A stretch of 64,000 nt of DNA from Pseudomonas parafulva. GTDB lineage: Bacteria; Pseudomonadota; Gammaproteobacteria; Pseudomonadales; Pseudomonadaceae. The stretch covers positions 1,612,001 to 1,676,000 of the forward strand of contig NZ_CP009747.1 in the NCBI RefSeq assembly GCF_000800255.1. The letters are read 5' to 3'. Within the stretch, counting starts at the first letter, position 1. Every line of letters begins with the position of its first letter. The translations under genes were made by a program, and so were the position numbers. The notes under the pieces were generated by a model. It saw only the letters and a program-made list of their open reading frames with translations, was not told where the DNA came from and made no database searches. Below are positions 18,175 to 28,157 of the stretch, piece by piece.

Positions 18175-19316
18175 ATGAAAATCGTCATCGCCCCCGATTC
18201 GTTCAAGGACAGCCTCGATGCCGCCGGCGTCGCCCGGGCCATCAGCGCTGGGCTGGCCAAGGTGTGGCCTCAGGCCGAGCGCATCGAGTGCCCGATGGCC
18301 GACGGCGGCGAGGGTACCTTGGAGGCGATCGTCGCGGCCACCCAGGGCGAATTGCGCCGGCAAATGGTGCGCGGCCCCTTGGGGGCGCCGGTGGAGGCGA
18401 GCTGGGGCTGGCTGGCGCAGGAGCGCACTGCAGTCATCGAGATGGCCCAGGCCAGCGGGATACAGTGCATCCCCAGCGCCGAGCGCGACGCCTGTCGCAG
18501 CAGCACCTGGGGTACCGGCGAACTGGTGGCGGCGGCGCTCGCGGCAGGGCTCGACGCATCGTCCTGGCGATCGGCGGCAGCGCCACCAACGATGCGGGCA
18601 GTGGCATGCTGCGCGCGCTCGGCCTGCGCCTGCTGGACGCCGACGGTCAGGCGCTGGCCGAGGGTGGGCTGGCATTGGCCGCTCTGGCGCAAATCGACGC
18701 CAGCGATCTCGACCCGCGCCTGGGCGAAGTGCAGTTCGAGGTGGCGGCCGACGTCGACAATCCGCTGTGCGGCGCCCATGGCGCGTCGGCGGTGTTCGGC
18801 CCGCAGAAGGGCGCCTCACCCGAGCAGGTGCAGGCACTGGATCAGGCGCTGGGGCACTTTGCCGACCATTGCGCGCAGTTGCTCGGCGAAGACCTGCGTG
18901 ATTTCCCCGGCTGCGGCGCGGCCGGTGGCATGGGCTTCGCGGCCAAGGCGTTCATGGGCGCGCGGTTCCGTCCTGGGGTCGAGGTGGTGGCCGAGTTGGC
19001 GGGCCTGGAGACAGTGGTGCAGGGCGCCGACCTGGTGATCACCGGCGAGGGGCGCTTCGACGCCCAGACCCTGCGCGGCAAGACCCCGTTGGGCGTGGCG
19101 CGAGTGGCCAAACGCCACGCCGTGCCGGTGGTGGTGATCGCCGGCACCCTGGGCGAAGGGTTCGAAGCGTTGTACGCCCACGGCATCGACGCGGCATTCG
19201 CCCTGGCCAGCGGCCCGACCAGCCTGGAGCGCGCCTGCAGCGAGGCGGGCGTGCTGCTCGAAGCGCGGGCCGAGGCCATCGCGCGCTTGTGGCAGGTGGC
19301 GCGCAGCCGCGACTAA
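18175..19316 (+). pseudogene. garK: Glycerate 2-kinase, frameshifted
   Basis: ATG 18175 follows AGGAGAA and opens MKIVIAPDSFKDSLDA, the start of the GarK/GlxK glycerate kinase family (D-glycerate to 2-phosphoglycerate). That frame matches the family to about 18546 (residue 124). From there the family sequence continues one frame back: RRIVLAIGGSATNDAGSGM to the end at 19316 with ITGEGRFDAQTL. Restoring one G to the GGG run at 18547-18549 would give a continuous protein of about 380 residues (LAAGARRIVLAIGG). Both halves are otherwise intact, so the change is recent, a slippage event, or a sequencing error in a G run. Confidence 0.88.
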
Positions 19317-19331
19317 CCCTTTCCGCACGTC

Positions 19332-19354
19332 GGCGCGCCCTGTTCAGGCGCGCC
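19332..19354. terminator. Perfect GGCGCGCC hairpin
   Basis: GGCGCGCC, seven-base loop CTGTTCA, GGCGCGCC. It lies between the convergent glycerate kinase and chemoreceptor genes and would act in both directions. Confidence 0.6.
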
Positions 19355-19361
19355 TTGGCAC

Positions 19362-21506
19362 TCACACGCGGAACTGATCCATCAACGCCTGCTGCTGGTT
19401 GGCCAGGCTGTTCAGCGACTGGCTGACCCGTGCCGATTCGTTGGCCTGGCCCGACAGCGACTCGGTCACGTCACGGATGGTCGCCACGTTGCCGGTGATT
19501 TCCTCGGCCACCGCGCTTTGCTCCTCGGCGGCCGAGGCGATCTGCAGGTTCATGTCGCTGATCACCGTGACCGCCTCGCCGATACGGCGCAGGGCGCTGA
19601 CTGCATGGCCGACCTGTTCGACACCGCCTTGGGCCTGGCGGTGGCTGCTGTCCATGGCACCGACCACTTCGCGGGTGCCGGCTTGCAGCGACTCGATCAC
19701 CTGGCGGGTTTCCTCCACCGACTCCTGGGTCCGTCGGGCCAGGTTGCGCACCTCGTCAGCGACCACCGCGAAGCCGCGCCCGGCCTCGCCGGCGCGGGCG
19801 GCTTCGATGGCCGCGTTGAGCGCCAGCAGGTTGGTCTGCTCGGCGATCGAGCGGATCACCTCCAGCACCGAGCCGATCTTCTCGCTGTTCTGTGCCAGGC
19901 CCTCGACCTGAGACATGGCGTTGCTCATGTCGGTCGCCAGGGCACCGATGCTGTCGGTGGTGCGGTCGATCACCGCCAGACCTTCACGGGTGGCCTGATC
20001 GGCCTCGCGGGCCGCCTGCGCCGCCTGGGCCGCGCTGCGGGCGACGTCCTGGGCGGTGGCGCTCATCTCCTGGGAGGCGGTGGCCACCTGATCGACCTGG
20101 CGGTACTGCTGCTCCATGCCGGCGCTGGTCTGGCTGGCGATGGCCGCCGACTGATCGGCGGTGCCGCGTGCGTCCTGCACCGAGCGTTTGACCTCGGCAA
20201 TGGTCGGTTGCAGCTTGTCGAGGAAGCGGTTGAACCAGCCGGCCAGTAGGCCCAGTTCGTCACGTTTGTCGTAGGTCAGGCGGCGGGTCAGGTCGCCTTC
20301 GCCGCTGGCGATGTCTTCGAGCATCGCGGCGACGCCGAGAATCGGTCGGGTCACGCTACGCGCCATCAACCACACCGCCAGCAGCCCGGCCAGGGCGGCG
20401 CCCACGCCCAGGGCCAGTTCGAGCAGGGTGCCGCTGGTGTTGAGGGTATCGAGCGCTTGCTTGAGGGCGTCGGCCGGGCCAGTGAGGGCACTTTGCGGCG
20501 CGTCGAGCAGCACGCCCCACGGCCGGCCACCGGGAATCGGGGCGAAGGCCGCCAGCACTTTCAGGCGCTTCTCGCCCTGCAGCACCTGCAGCTTGCCTTC
20601 GGCCAGCTTGCTGACCAGTTCTGCGCCCTGGCGCGTGTCGACCTGGTCGAAGCGCTTGGCCAACTCGCTGGCGTCGGCGCTGTAGCCGGCCAGCAGCCCG
20701 GCGGGGCTAAGAATGCCGACCCGGGTGCGGCCCTCGTACAGCTCGCGGCTGGCGTTTTCGGTCAGCGCCTGCAGGCTGTTGAGGTTGGTGTCGATGGACA
20801 GGGTGGCGATCACTTTACCGTCGACCGACAGCGGGAAGACGATGCTGGTCATCAGCACTTGCTGCCCGGCGATTTCGTAGAAGTAGGGCTCGACGATGCA
20901 GACCTTGCCAGTGGCGCGCGGGCAGGTCCACCAGGTGTTGGCCGGCTCGCCGCTGGGGCCGGTGGTGGTGTCGGCCATGTCGTGTTCGGGCAGGGCCATG
21001 GAGGTCAGTTGGCCGGCCTTGGGCTGCGACCAGTACAGGGCGAAGCGGCCGGTCTCGTTGCTGCCCAGCTCGGCCTGGCCGCCGAACAGGCTGTCCTTGC
21101 CGTCGAGCGCGTTGGGCTCGAAGGTGAGCGACAGGCCGAGCAGGTCGGGGTTGGCCTGCAGCGCGGCACGCACCTGGGCGGTGAGATCCTGGCGCAGGTC
21201 ATAGGCGTCGATGAAGCGCTTTTCCGCCTGCTCGCGCAGGAACAGCACCTGGCGGGCGAAGCCTGCGCCGTACTGGTAGGCGTCCATGAACTGACGGCGG
21301 ATGCGTTGTGCCTGCACTTCGCCCTGAGCTTCGATACGGGCCTGGGCCGACTCGGTGAGCATCTGCGTACTGCTCGCCTTGACCAGCGCCGAGCTGTGCT
21401 GCATGCGGTACAGCGACAGGCCGACGAGCAGGGTGACGATGCTGGCCAGGCACAGCCCGGCGAGCAGGGTGATCTTCCATTGGATGGACAGTTGGCGCAG
21501 CGGCAT
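19362..21506 (-). CDS. Methyl-accepting chemotaxis protein with dCache ligand domain
   Basis: 714 residues. A first helix near residues 12-30, a periplasmic region of about 330 residues with dCache features (including [20 protein letters not shown] and [15 protein letters not shown]), a second helix near 365-385, a HAMP region ([23 protein letters not shown]) and a cytoplasmic signalling domain with the invariant hairpin tip ... [19 protein letters not shown] near residue 570. It is a transmembrane chemoreceptor that signals to CheA/CheW. The Cys pair in the second Cache subdomain is unusual for the amino-acid-sensing type, so I do not assign a ligand. No che gene is adjacent. Confidence 0.9.
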   Translation of the reverse strand: MPLRQLSIQWKITLLAGLCLASIVTLLVGLSLYRMQHSSALVKASSTQMLTESAQARIEAQGEVQAQRIRRQFMDAYQYGAGFARQVLFLREQAEKRFIDAYDLRQDLTAQVRAALQANPDLLGLSLTFEPNALDGKDSLFGGQAELGSNETGRFALYWSQPKAGQLTSMALPEHDMADTTTGPSGEPANTWWTCPRATGKVCIVEPYFYEIAGQQVLMTSIVFPLSVDGKVIATLSIDTNLNSLQALTENASRELYEGRTRVGILSPAGLLAGYSADASELAKRFDQVDTRQGAELVSKLAEGKLQVLQGEKRLKVLAAFAPIPGGRPWGVLLDAPQSALTGPADALKQALDTLNTSGTLLELALGVGAALAGLLAVWLMARSVTRPILGVAAMLEDIASGEGDLTRRLTYDKRDELGLLAGWFNRFLDKLQPTIAEVKRSVQDARGTADQSAAIASQTSAGMEQQYRQVDQVATASQEMSATAQDVARSAAQAAQAAREADQATREGLAVIDRTTDSIGALATDMSNAMSQVEGLAQNSEKIGSVLEVIRSIAEQTNLLALNAAIEAARAGEAGRGFAVVADEVRNLARRTQESVEETRQVIESLQAGTREVVGAMDSSHRQAQGGVEQVGHAVSALRRIGEAVTVISDMNLQIASAAEEQSAVAEEITGNVATIRDVTESLSGQANESARVSQSLNSLANQQQALMDQFRV

Positions 21507-21760
21507 GGTGAATCATCCCTTATAGGAACAGAGCGGGGGTCGCCGGATATGTCGGCGTGGACGCTGGTTTCTTTACGTGAATATTCGATGACGTGGGCGT
21601 GCTTGGCGTAAATGCCCTGGGTCGGCAGTTTTGACATCCCTGGTCGAGTGCTTCAGAGTGTGCGCCCTCCAGAACCACACCCCCTGTTCCGGCCACTGCC
21701 TCGCGCAGTCTGTCGCCGGACGCTGGTTTTTCGTCTGTCGTCAACGAGGTATTGCACACC

Positions 21761-23080
21761 ATGAATGCAGTGATTGCCGCGGTCGGGATCATGCTGATAC
21801 TGAGCCTGTCCCGCGTGCATGTGGTCATCGCGCTGATCGTCGGCGCCCTGACCGGTGGACTGGTCGGCGGCCTGGGCATCGAGGGCACGCTCGCCGCGTT
21901 CAATGGCGGCCTGGGCGGCGGCGCGCCGGTGGCGCTGTCGTATGCGCTGCTGGGCGCCTTCGCCGTGGCCATCGCCAAGTCGGGCCTGGCCCATGCCCTG
22001 GCCGACCGCGCCTTGGCGATGATCGACCGCCAGGGCCATGACCACAGCGGTCGGCTGAAGTGGCTGCTGATTGGCCTGATGTTGGTGGTGGCGGTGGCGT
22101 CGCAGAACGTGCTGCCGATCCACATCGCCTTCATCCCGCTGCTGGTGCCGCCGCTGCTGTACGTGCTGACGCGCCTGCGCATCGACCGTCGGCTGATCGC
22201 CTGTGTGATCACCTTCGGGCTGATTACGCCTTACATTTTTCTGCCGGTTGGGTTCGGCAACATCTTCCTCAATCAGATTCTGCTGGCCAACGTCAGCCGT
22301 GCGGGCGTGGATGTCAGCGGGATCAACGTCACCCATGCCATGGCACTGCCAGCGGCGGGCATGTTGGTTGGCCTGCTGCTGGCGGTGTTCGTCAGCTACC
22401 GGCGCAAGCGTGACTATGACCTGGCGCGGATCGAAGAGGTGGAGCAGGTCAGCGTGCGCTACAACCCGGTGACCTTGCTGGTGGCGGGGGTAGCCATCGC
22501 GGCGGCGTTCATCGTTCAGCTGTGGCTGGACTCCATGATCATTGGAGCGATGGTGGGGTTCCTGATCTTCTCGCTGTCGGGGATCGTGCGTTGGAAGGAC
22601 ACTGACGATCTGTTCACCGAAGGCATGAAGATGATGGCGATGATCGGCTTCATCATGATCGCTGCTTCCGGGTTTGCCGAGGTGATGAAAGCGACGGGTG
22701 AGGTGAAGAGCCTGGTCGAGACGGCGGCGCAGTGGATCGACCATAGCAAGGGCATTGGCGCCTTGTTGATGCTGCTGGTGGGGTTGCTGGTGACCATGGG
22801 GATTGGGTCGTCGTTTTCCACGGTGCCGATTCTGGCGGCGATCTTCGTGCCGCTGTGTGTGCAACTGGGATTCGATCCGTTGGCTACCGTGTGTATTGTC
22901 GGGACGGCGGGGGCCTTGGGCGATGCGGGGTCGCCGGCTTCCGATTCTACGTTGGGGCCGACTTCGGGGTTGAATGTGGACGGGCAGCATCATCATATCT
23001 GGGACACGGTGGTGCCTACGTTCATTCACTACAACTTGCCGTTGCTGGGCTTTGGGTGGGTGGCGGCGATGGTGCTCTAG
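21761..23080 (+). CDS. Na+/H+ antiporter-family permease (YuiF-like)
   Basis: 439 residues, about eleven helices. Recognisable blocks are [38 protein letters not shown] and, at the end, [20 protein letters not shown], typical of the Na+/H+ antiporter family that includes Bacillus YuiF. Members are proposed amino-acid (for example histidine) permeases or antiporters; the cargo here is unknown. ATG 21761 is chosen, with GAGG about 12 bases upstream; an in-frame TTG lies three codons earlier. It stands alone, divergent from the chemoreceptor. Confidence 0.75.
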   Translation: MNAVIAAVGIMLILSLSRVHVVIALIVGALTGGLVGGLGIEGTLAAFNGGLGGGAPVALSYALLGAFAVAIAKSGLAHALADRALAMIDRQGHDHSGRLKWLLIGLMLVVAVASQNVLPIHIAFIPLLVPPLLYVLTRLRIDRRLIACVITFGLITPYIFLPVGFGNIFLNQILLANVSRAGVDVSGINVTHAMALPAAGMLVGLLLAVFVSYRRKRDYDLARIEEVEQVSVRYNPVTLLVAGVAIAAAFIVQLWLDSMIIGAMVGFLIFSLSGIVRWKDTDDLFTEGMKMMAMIGFIMIAASGFAEVMKATGEVKSLVETAAQWIDHSKGIGALLMLLVGLLVTMGIGSSFSTVPILAAIFVPLCVQLGFDPLATVCIVGTAGALGDAGSPASDSTLGPTSGLNVDGQHHHIWDTVVPTFIHYNLPLLGFGWVAAMVL

Positions 23081-23095
23081 GGGGTAGCTTGTAGT

Positions 23096-23485
23096 GTGTT
23101 TGTGGGTGTCAACTTTGAGCGCGCATCCTTTGACAGGGCACTGATGTGTAATGTCGTAATGAAAGGTTGTGATTTCTCGAAGAGCAGGCTCGTGATCAAC
23201 ATGGATGATGCTGTTTGTGAGGTTGCCACCTTTGTTCGCGCCAGATTCTTGGGTGGGGGTTCTGGGATGGAGTATGGCGGGCGTAGCGTGACATTCGTAG
23301 GGTGTGATTTTACAGAGGCGGTTTTCGACAGGGTTGAGTTTAGGGCTTCTACGTTTGTTGATTGCACGTTTACTGGAGCGGCATTAAAGCGATGCGACTT
23401 TCGCGGGGTTAAGTTTGAAGGTGGGATTTTGCCGCTCGCTCACCAGTTTGAATTTATGGAAGTACCTGATTTGGGTTTGTGCTGA
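23096..23485 (+). CDS. Pentapeptide-repeat-like protein, possibly truncated
   Basis: 129 residues dominated by degenerate five-residue repeats with central Phe/Leu (CDFSKSRL, ATFVRARF, VTFVGCDFTEAVFDRVEF, STFVDCTF, CDFRGVKF), the pattern of right-handed beta-helix pentapeptide proteins. There is no ATG and no clear Shine-Dalgarno; GTG 23096 or 23102 must serve, or the gene is an N-terminally truncated remnant. The frame is the same as that of the permease just upstream and begins directly after its TAG stop. Codon use (TTT, GTT, AGG, TCT) is AT-richer than the neighbours, which suggests acquisition. Function is unknown; some relatives are immunity or DNA-mimic proteins. Confidence 0.5.
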   Translation: MFVGVNFERASFDRALMCNVVMKGCDFSKSRLVINMDDAVCEVATFVRARFLGGGSGMEYGGRSVTFVGCDFTEAVFDRVEFRASTFVDCTFTGAALKRCDFRGVKFEGGILPLAHQFEFMEVPDLGLC

Positions 23486-23530
23486 ATCAGTCGAGGCTGG
23501 CAGATTTTTTTGGGCTTATCCGTTTGCGAT

Positions 23531-24159
<629 letters not shown>

Positions 24160-24180
24160 AAAGCCAATGGATAATCACCC

Positions 24181-24236
24181 AGAACCCAGAACCCAGAACC
24201 CAGAACCCAGAACCCAGAACCCAGAACCCAGAACCC
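24181..24236 (+). repeat. Tandem heptamer AGAACCC x8
   Basis: Eight perfect consecutive copies of AGAACCC run from just outside the right palindrome arm to the base before the LysR stop codon (24237-24239 on the minus strand). Copy-number change here would alter only the 3' untranslated part of the LysR transcript. Confidence 0.95.
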
Positions 24237-25148
24237 TCAACCCCCCCGCCGATACATCCGACACTCCGCCAACAACGCCAGTAAATTCGGCTCCCGCTCA
24301 CGCGCCTTCAAAAACACCACCCCAATATCCTGCTGCAACCGATACCGCTCGCGCAGCGCAATCAACCTCACCCGATTCTCATACACCGCCGCAATCCGCC
24401 CCGGCAACAACGCATACCCCACCCCCGAACTGACCATGCTCAGCAGCGTGAAGATATCGTTCACCTGCATCGCCACCTTCGGCTCGAACCCCGCCTGGCC
24501 GAACACCCGCGCCCCGTCCCGGTGAGTCGCAAAACCCTGCGTCAGGGTGATGAACGTCGAGTCGGCCAAGTCCGCCAGATCCACCTCGTCCTGCTCGGCG
24601 AACGGCGAATCGCTTGGCACGGCCAGGAAGATATCGTCGGAAAACAACGCCAGGTGCGCGCAGGCCGGGTCCTCGATGCTCTCGTCGAGCGCCACCAGAA
24701 TCGCATCGAGTTCGTGATTTTTCAGGCGATGCAGCAAATCCACATTCGAGCCCAAGGTGAGATCGATATTCAGCTCACTGCGGCGCAGCTTCAGCCCCAT
24801 CACCAGCTTCGGTACGGTCTTGACCGTCAGCGAGTACAACGCACCGAGCCGAAAGCGCTCGGCATAGAAACCGGCTGCCTCGCGGGTCTGGCGCACCATC
24901 TGCTCGGCGTCCTGCAGCAACTGGCGGGCCTTTTTCTCCAGCACATAAGCGCTTTCCAATGGGATCAACTGGCGGCCCTCGTGCTTGAACAGTGGGCAGC
25001 GCAGCGCGTTTTCCAGCGAATGAATGGCGCGGTGCACGCTCACCGCGCTGGTCGACAGCTCACTCGCCGCACGGCCCAAGCTGCCGCTGCGCATGAAGGC
25101 CAGGAACGTCTCCAGCTTCTTGAGGGTCAGCTCTTCGTCGATCAACAT
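24237..25148 (-). CDS. LysR-family transcriptional regulator (MdcR-like)
   Basis: 303 residues. The winged helix-turn-helix is at residues 8-65 (LTLKKLETFLAFMRSGSLGRAA, SAVSVHRAIHSLE) and a type-2 periplasmic-binding effector domain follows. The N-terminus and the segments SLTVKTVPKLVMGLKLRRSE and LFSDDIFLAVPSDSP recall MdcR, the regulator of malonate decarboxylase genes in Pseudomonas, from memory. No mdc gene is in the window, so the target is unclear. It ends exactly at an AGAACCC repeat tract. Confidence 0.85.
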   Translation of the reverse strand: MLIDEELTLKKLETFLAFMRSGSLGRAASELSTSAVSVHRAIHSLENALRCPLFKHEGRQLIPLESAYVLEKKARQLLQDAEQMVRQTREAAGFYAERFRLGALYSLTVKTVPKLVMGLKLRRSELNIDLTLGSNVDLLHRLKNHELDAILVALDESIEDPACAHLALFSDDIFLAVPSDSPFAEQDEVDLADLADSTFITLTQGFATHRDGARVFGQAGFEPKVAMQVNDIFTLLSMVSSGVGYALLPGRIAAVYENRVRLIALRERYRLQQDIGVVFLKAREREPNLLALLAECRMYRRGG

Positions 25149-25201
25149 GCACGGCGCTCATTATCCGGGAGCGCCGATCATGCCATAGCCTGGGCCGACG
25201 A

Positions 25202-26170
25202 TCAGCGCGCGTCCGCTTCCTGCGGCCGGTTGCGATCCTGTTGGCGCAACGCCTTGGCGCGTTTTTCCAGCACCACGTAAGCGATCAAGGCGAGCAACAG
25301 CGGAATCAGGTAGTACAGCGTGCGATAGCCCAGCAACGCGGCGACCAGCGTGCCCTGGCTCAATTGCCCGTGAAGCAGCGCCAGGAACACCGTTTCCAGC
25401 ACCCCCAAGCCAGCAGGAATGTGCGCGACCACCCCAGCGATGCAACTGATCAGCAGGACACCCAGGATCGACGGATAAAACAGCTCGTGCGGCAGCAACA
25501 GATAGATCAGCGCCGCCATCAACGCCCAGTTGCTCGCGCCCAGAGCCACTTGGCACAGCGCCAGGCGCCAGGATGGCAAGGTGATTTCGTGCCCACGAAT
25601 ATGCCAGGTGCGGCGCTTGGCGAACGCGCAGGCGAACAGGTAGGCGAGGGCGACGGCCACCATGGCCACGCCGATCAGTTGCAGACCGCTGGCGCCGACC
25701 GCCCAGCCCTCCGGCAACTTCACCAGGCGCAGGGCGAACACGCTGCCGGCCAGCAGCAGGTAGCCCATCCAGTTGGTCAGCAAGCCCAGTGTGAGGATCC
25801 GGGTGATGGTGGCGGTGTCCAGGCCCAGCCGGCCGTACAGCCGATAACGCAAGGCCACACCGCCTACCCAGGTGGTGAAATTGAGGTTGAAGGCATAGCA
25901 CACGAAGGCCACCGGCAGTACCTGGCGGGCAGGCAGGCGGTGTCCGGTGTAGGCGCGCCCTAGCAGGTCGTAGCTGGCGAATACCAGGTAGCTGGTGAGC
26001 GCCAGCAACAGGCCCAGCGCCAGGGTTGCCGGGCTGTAGGCCAGCAGCGACTGGCGCACCTCGTCCCAGTCCAGATTGCGCGCCAGGGTATAGAGCAGGG
26101 TGGGTATGAGGATGATGAAGCACAGGGTCAGCACCCGCTTGCCCCAAACCTTCCATGACTTCTCGGCCAT
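25202..26170 (-). CDS. ybhN: YbhN-type inner-membrane protein (LPG synthase transmembrane family)
   Basis: 322 residues with eight or so helices and the family blocks NFTTWVGGVALRYRLYGRLG and HIPAGLGVLETVFL, as in E. coli YbhN and the flippase part of lysyl-phosphatidylglycerol synthases. It probably handles a phospholipid at the inner membrane. ATG 26170 shares one base with the clsB stop (TGATG). The gene order ybhP-clsB-ybhN is the same as in E. coli, which supports a shared role in cardiolipin or phospholipid metabolism. Confidence 0.87.
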   Translation of the reverse strand: MAEKSWKVWGKRVLTLCFIILIPTLLYTLARNLDWDEVRQSLLAYSPATLALGLLLALTSYLVFASYDLLGRAYTGHRLPARQVLPVAFVCYAFNLNFTTWVGGVALRYRLYGRLGLDTATITRILTLGLLTNWMGYLLLAGSVFALRLVKLPEGWAVGASGLQLIGVAMVAVALAYLFACAFAKRRTWHIRGHEITLPSWRLALCQVALGASNWALMAALIYLLLPHELFYPSILGVLLISCIAGVVAHIPAGLGVLETVFLALLHGQLSQGTLVAALLGYRTLYYLIPLLLALIAYVVLEKRAKALRQQDRNRPQEADAR

Positions 26171-27375
26171 CAGACGTTGCCCTCGTGCAGCTCACCCTGT
26201 TCCTGAACCGAAGGCAGGACCGACTTCAAGCGCTGCCGATGAGCCGGGAACAGGCCCGCGATGCGCGGAAAATAGCGAGTGAAGTGAAAGCCCATGAAGA
26301 TCAGCGGCGCTCGCCACCAGTAGCCACGAATCATGCGTTCCAGGGTGACTGGCTTGCACTGCTCGCCGGCCAGCTCGCTCAGGTGCTGGTACAACTGCTG
26401 GTTGAATGCGCGGTCGCGGATCATCAGGTTGGCTTCCAGGTTCAGCGACAGGCTCAGGGGGTCGAGGTTGCTGGAGCCGACGGTGGACCACTGCTCGTCC
26501 ACCAGCGCGACCTTGCCGTGCAGCGGACGTCGACAGTATTCGTGAATGCGCACATCGTCGCGCAGCAGGTAGTTGTACAGCAGTCGCGAGATGGCTCGCA
26601 CCCAGCGCATGTCCGGTTGGCCTTGCAGGATCAACGTCACCTCCACGCCGCGTCGGGCGGCATTGCGCAGTTCGCGCAGGAGTCGGTAGCCGGGGAAGAA
26701 GTAGGCGTTGGCCACCACGATGCGCCGCTCGGCCTGGCGGAACATCTGCAGGTACTGCTCCTCGATGTCGGTACGGTGACGGACATTGTCACGCTGCACC
26801 AGCGTGGCCTGCGCAGCGCCGGTGGGCGCGGTCACCGGCTCGACGGTGTCGGCGCGGTCCAGGACCGGGGCCATCAGGCGACGGCTGCTGGTATGAACCT
26901 GGGCCACCACCGGGCCGGTGACCTCCACGGCGTAGTCCTGCTTGGCCATGGGGCCGAAGTCGCCCAAGTGATCGGCGCTGTAGTTGATGCCGCCGATGAA
27001 CGCCCGCTGGCCATCGATGACCACGATCTTGCGGTGCAGCCGCCTAAACAGATTGGTTCGCATACCCGCCAGCATCGGCTGCGGGTCGAAGGCATGGAAG
27101 TGCACGCCGGCTTCGACCATCGAGGTGACGAAAGCGTCGGGCAGCTCGCCAGCGCCATAGCCATCGGCTACCACCTCGACCCGCACCCCGCGCTGGGCGG
27201 CGTCGATCAGCGTCTGGCGCAACTGCTGGCCGACCTTGTCGTCGTAGATGATGAAGGTCTCCAGAAGGATTTCCGTGCGCGCGGCCGCCATCGCCTCGAA
27301 TACGCGCGGGTAGTACTGCTCGCCGTTGATCAGCAGCTCGACATGGTTGCCGTCGACCCAGGATGGTTGCTTCAA
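26170..27375 (-). CDS. clsB: Cardiolipin synthase B (phospholipase D family), TTG start
   Basis: 401 residues with two phospholipase D motifs: HRKIVVIDGQRAFIGGIN near residue 115 and HGKVALVDEQWSTVGSSN near residue 295. These belong to ClsB (YbhO), which makes cardiolipin from phosphatidylglycerol or phosphatidylethanolamine. No ATG is usable at the N-terminus. The TTG at 27375 follows GGAGG by seven bases and overlaps the ybhP stop as TTGA, which settles the start (MKQPSWVDGNHVELL). Longer readings upstream are out-of-frame translations of ybhP. Confidence 0.9.
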   Translation of the reverse strand: MKQPSWVDGNHVELLINGEQYYPRVFEAMAAARTEILLETFIIYDDKVGQQLRQTLIDAAQRGVRVEVVADGYGAGELPDAFVTSMVEAGVHFHAFDPQPMLAGMRTNLFRRLHRKIVVIDGQRAFIGGINYSADHLGDFGPMAKQDYAVEVTGPVVAQVHTSSRRLMAPVLDRADTVEPVTAPTGAAQATLVQRDNVRHRTDIEEQYLQMFRQAERRIVVANAYFFPGYRLLRELRNAARRGVEVTLILQGQPDMRWVRAISRLLYNYLLRDDVRIHEYCRRPLHGKVALVDEQWSTVGSSNLDPLSLSLNLEANLMIRDRAFNQQLYQHLSELAGEQCKPVTLERMIRGYWWRAPLIFMGFHFTRYFPRIAGLFPAHRQRLKSVLPSVQEQGELHEGNV

Positions 27376-28157
27376 AGGTTCACCTCCGCTGCGAGCGGTG
27401 CGTGGTCGGAGAGGTGCGACCAGGGGTATTTGGAGAGCACCTGCGCCTGGCTGGGCATGGCATTGCGCAGGTAGATACGGTCCAGGCGCAGCGCTGGCCA
27501 GCGGGCCGGGAAGCTGCGCGCCGGAGTGCCGAAGCGTTCGCCGAAGGCTTCGACCAGGTGCTGGCTGAGCACGTCGTCGGCCTTCAGGCGCCAATCGTTG
27601 AAGTCGCCAGCGACGATCACGGGCGCGCTGGCCGGCAGGCTGTCGAGCAGTTCCAGCAGCAACTCGACCTGACGCTGGCGATGCGCTTCACGCAGGCCCA
27701 GGTGCACACAGATGGCATGTACCTGGTCGTGCCCAGGCACGTCGAGGCGGCAGTGCAGCAAACCGCGTTCCTCGTTGCCCTTGATCGACACATCGAGGTT
27801 GCGATGGTCGAGAATCGGGAATTTCGACAGCAGTGCGTTGCCGTGGTCGCCGTGCGGATAGACCGCATTGCGACCATAGGCGAACTGCGGCCACATGCTG
27901 TCGGCGAGGAATTCGTACTGCGGCGTCTGCGGCCAGCCCGGATGCCGCTGGGCATGCGCGTGATGGCTGCCATGCACCTCTTGCAGGAAGACCAGGTCGG
28001 CCCCGGTAGCGCGCACCGCTTCACGCAGCTCTGGTAGGATGAAGCGCCGGTTGAACGGCGCGAAGCCCTTGTGCACGTTGAGCGTCAGCACGTTCAGGCG
28101 ACGCACGGCGGCGCGGGTGTCGACGGCGGGGCGGGGCTGGGTCAGCGGCTCGATCAC
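27372..28157 (-). CDS. ybhP: Endonuclease/exonuclease/phosphatase family protein (YbhP-like), GTG start
   Basis: 261 residues. The DNase-I-like fold is shown by LNVLTLNVHKG, the metal-binding FLQEVHG and the catalytic VIVAGDFNDWR and LSDHAPLAAEV blocks. The GTG at 28157 has GGAGG seven bases upstream and overlaps the DUF72 stop as GTGA. Family members hydrolyse phosphodiesters in nucleic acids or lipids; next to clsB a lipid substrate is plausible but unproven. Confidence 0.88.
   Translation of the reverse strand: MIEPLTQPRPAVDTRAAVRRLNVLTLNVHKGFAPFNRRFILPELREAVRATGADLVFLQEVHGSHHAHAQRHPGWPQTPQYEFLADSMWPQFAYGRNAVYPHGDHGNALLSKFPILDHRNLDVSIKGNEERGLLHCRLDVPGHDQVHAICVHLGLREAHRQRQVELLLELLDSLPASAPVIVAGDFNDWRLKADDVLSQHLVEAFGERFGTPARSFPARWPALRLDRIYLRNAMPSQAQVLSKYPWSHLSDHAPLAAEVNL

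Noticed and set aside
24181..24236. Heptamer array considered as a CRISPR array or telomere-like repeat
   Set aside because: There are no spacers and the units are directly adjacent; it is a simple tandem repeat.
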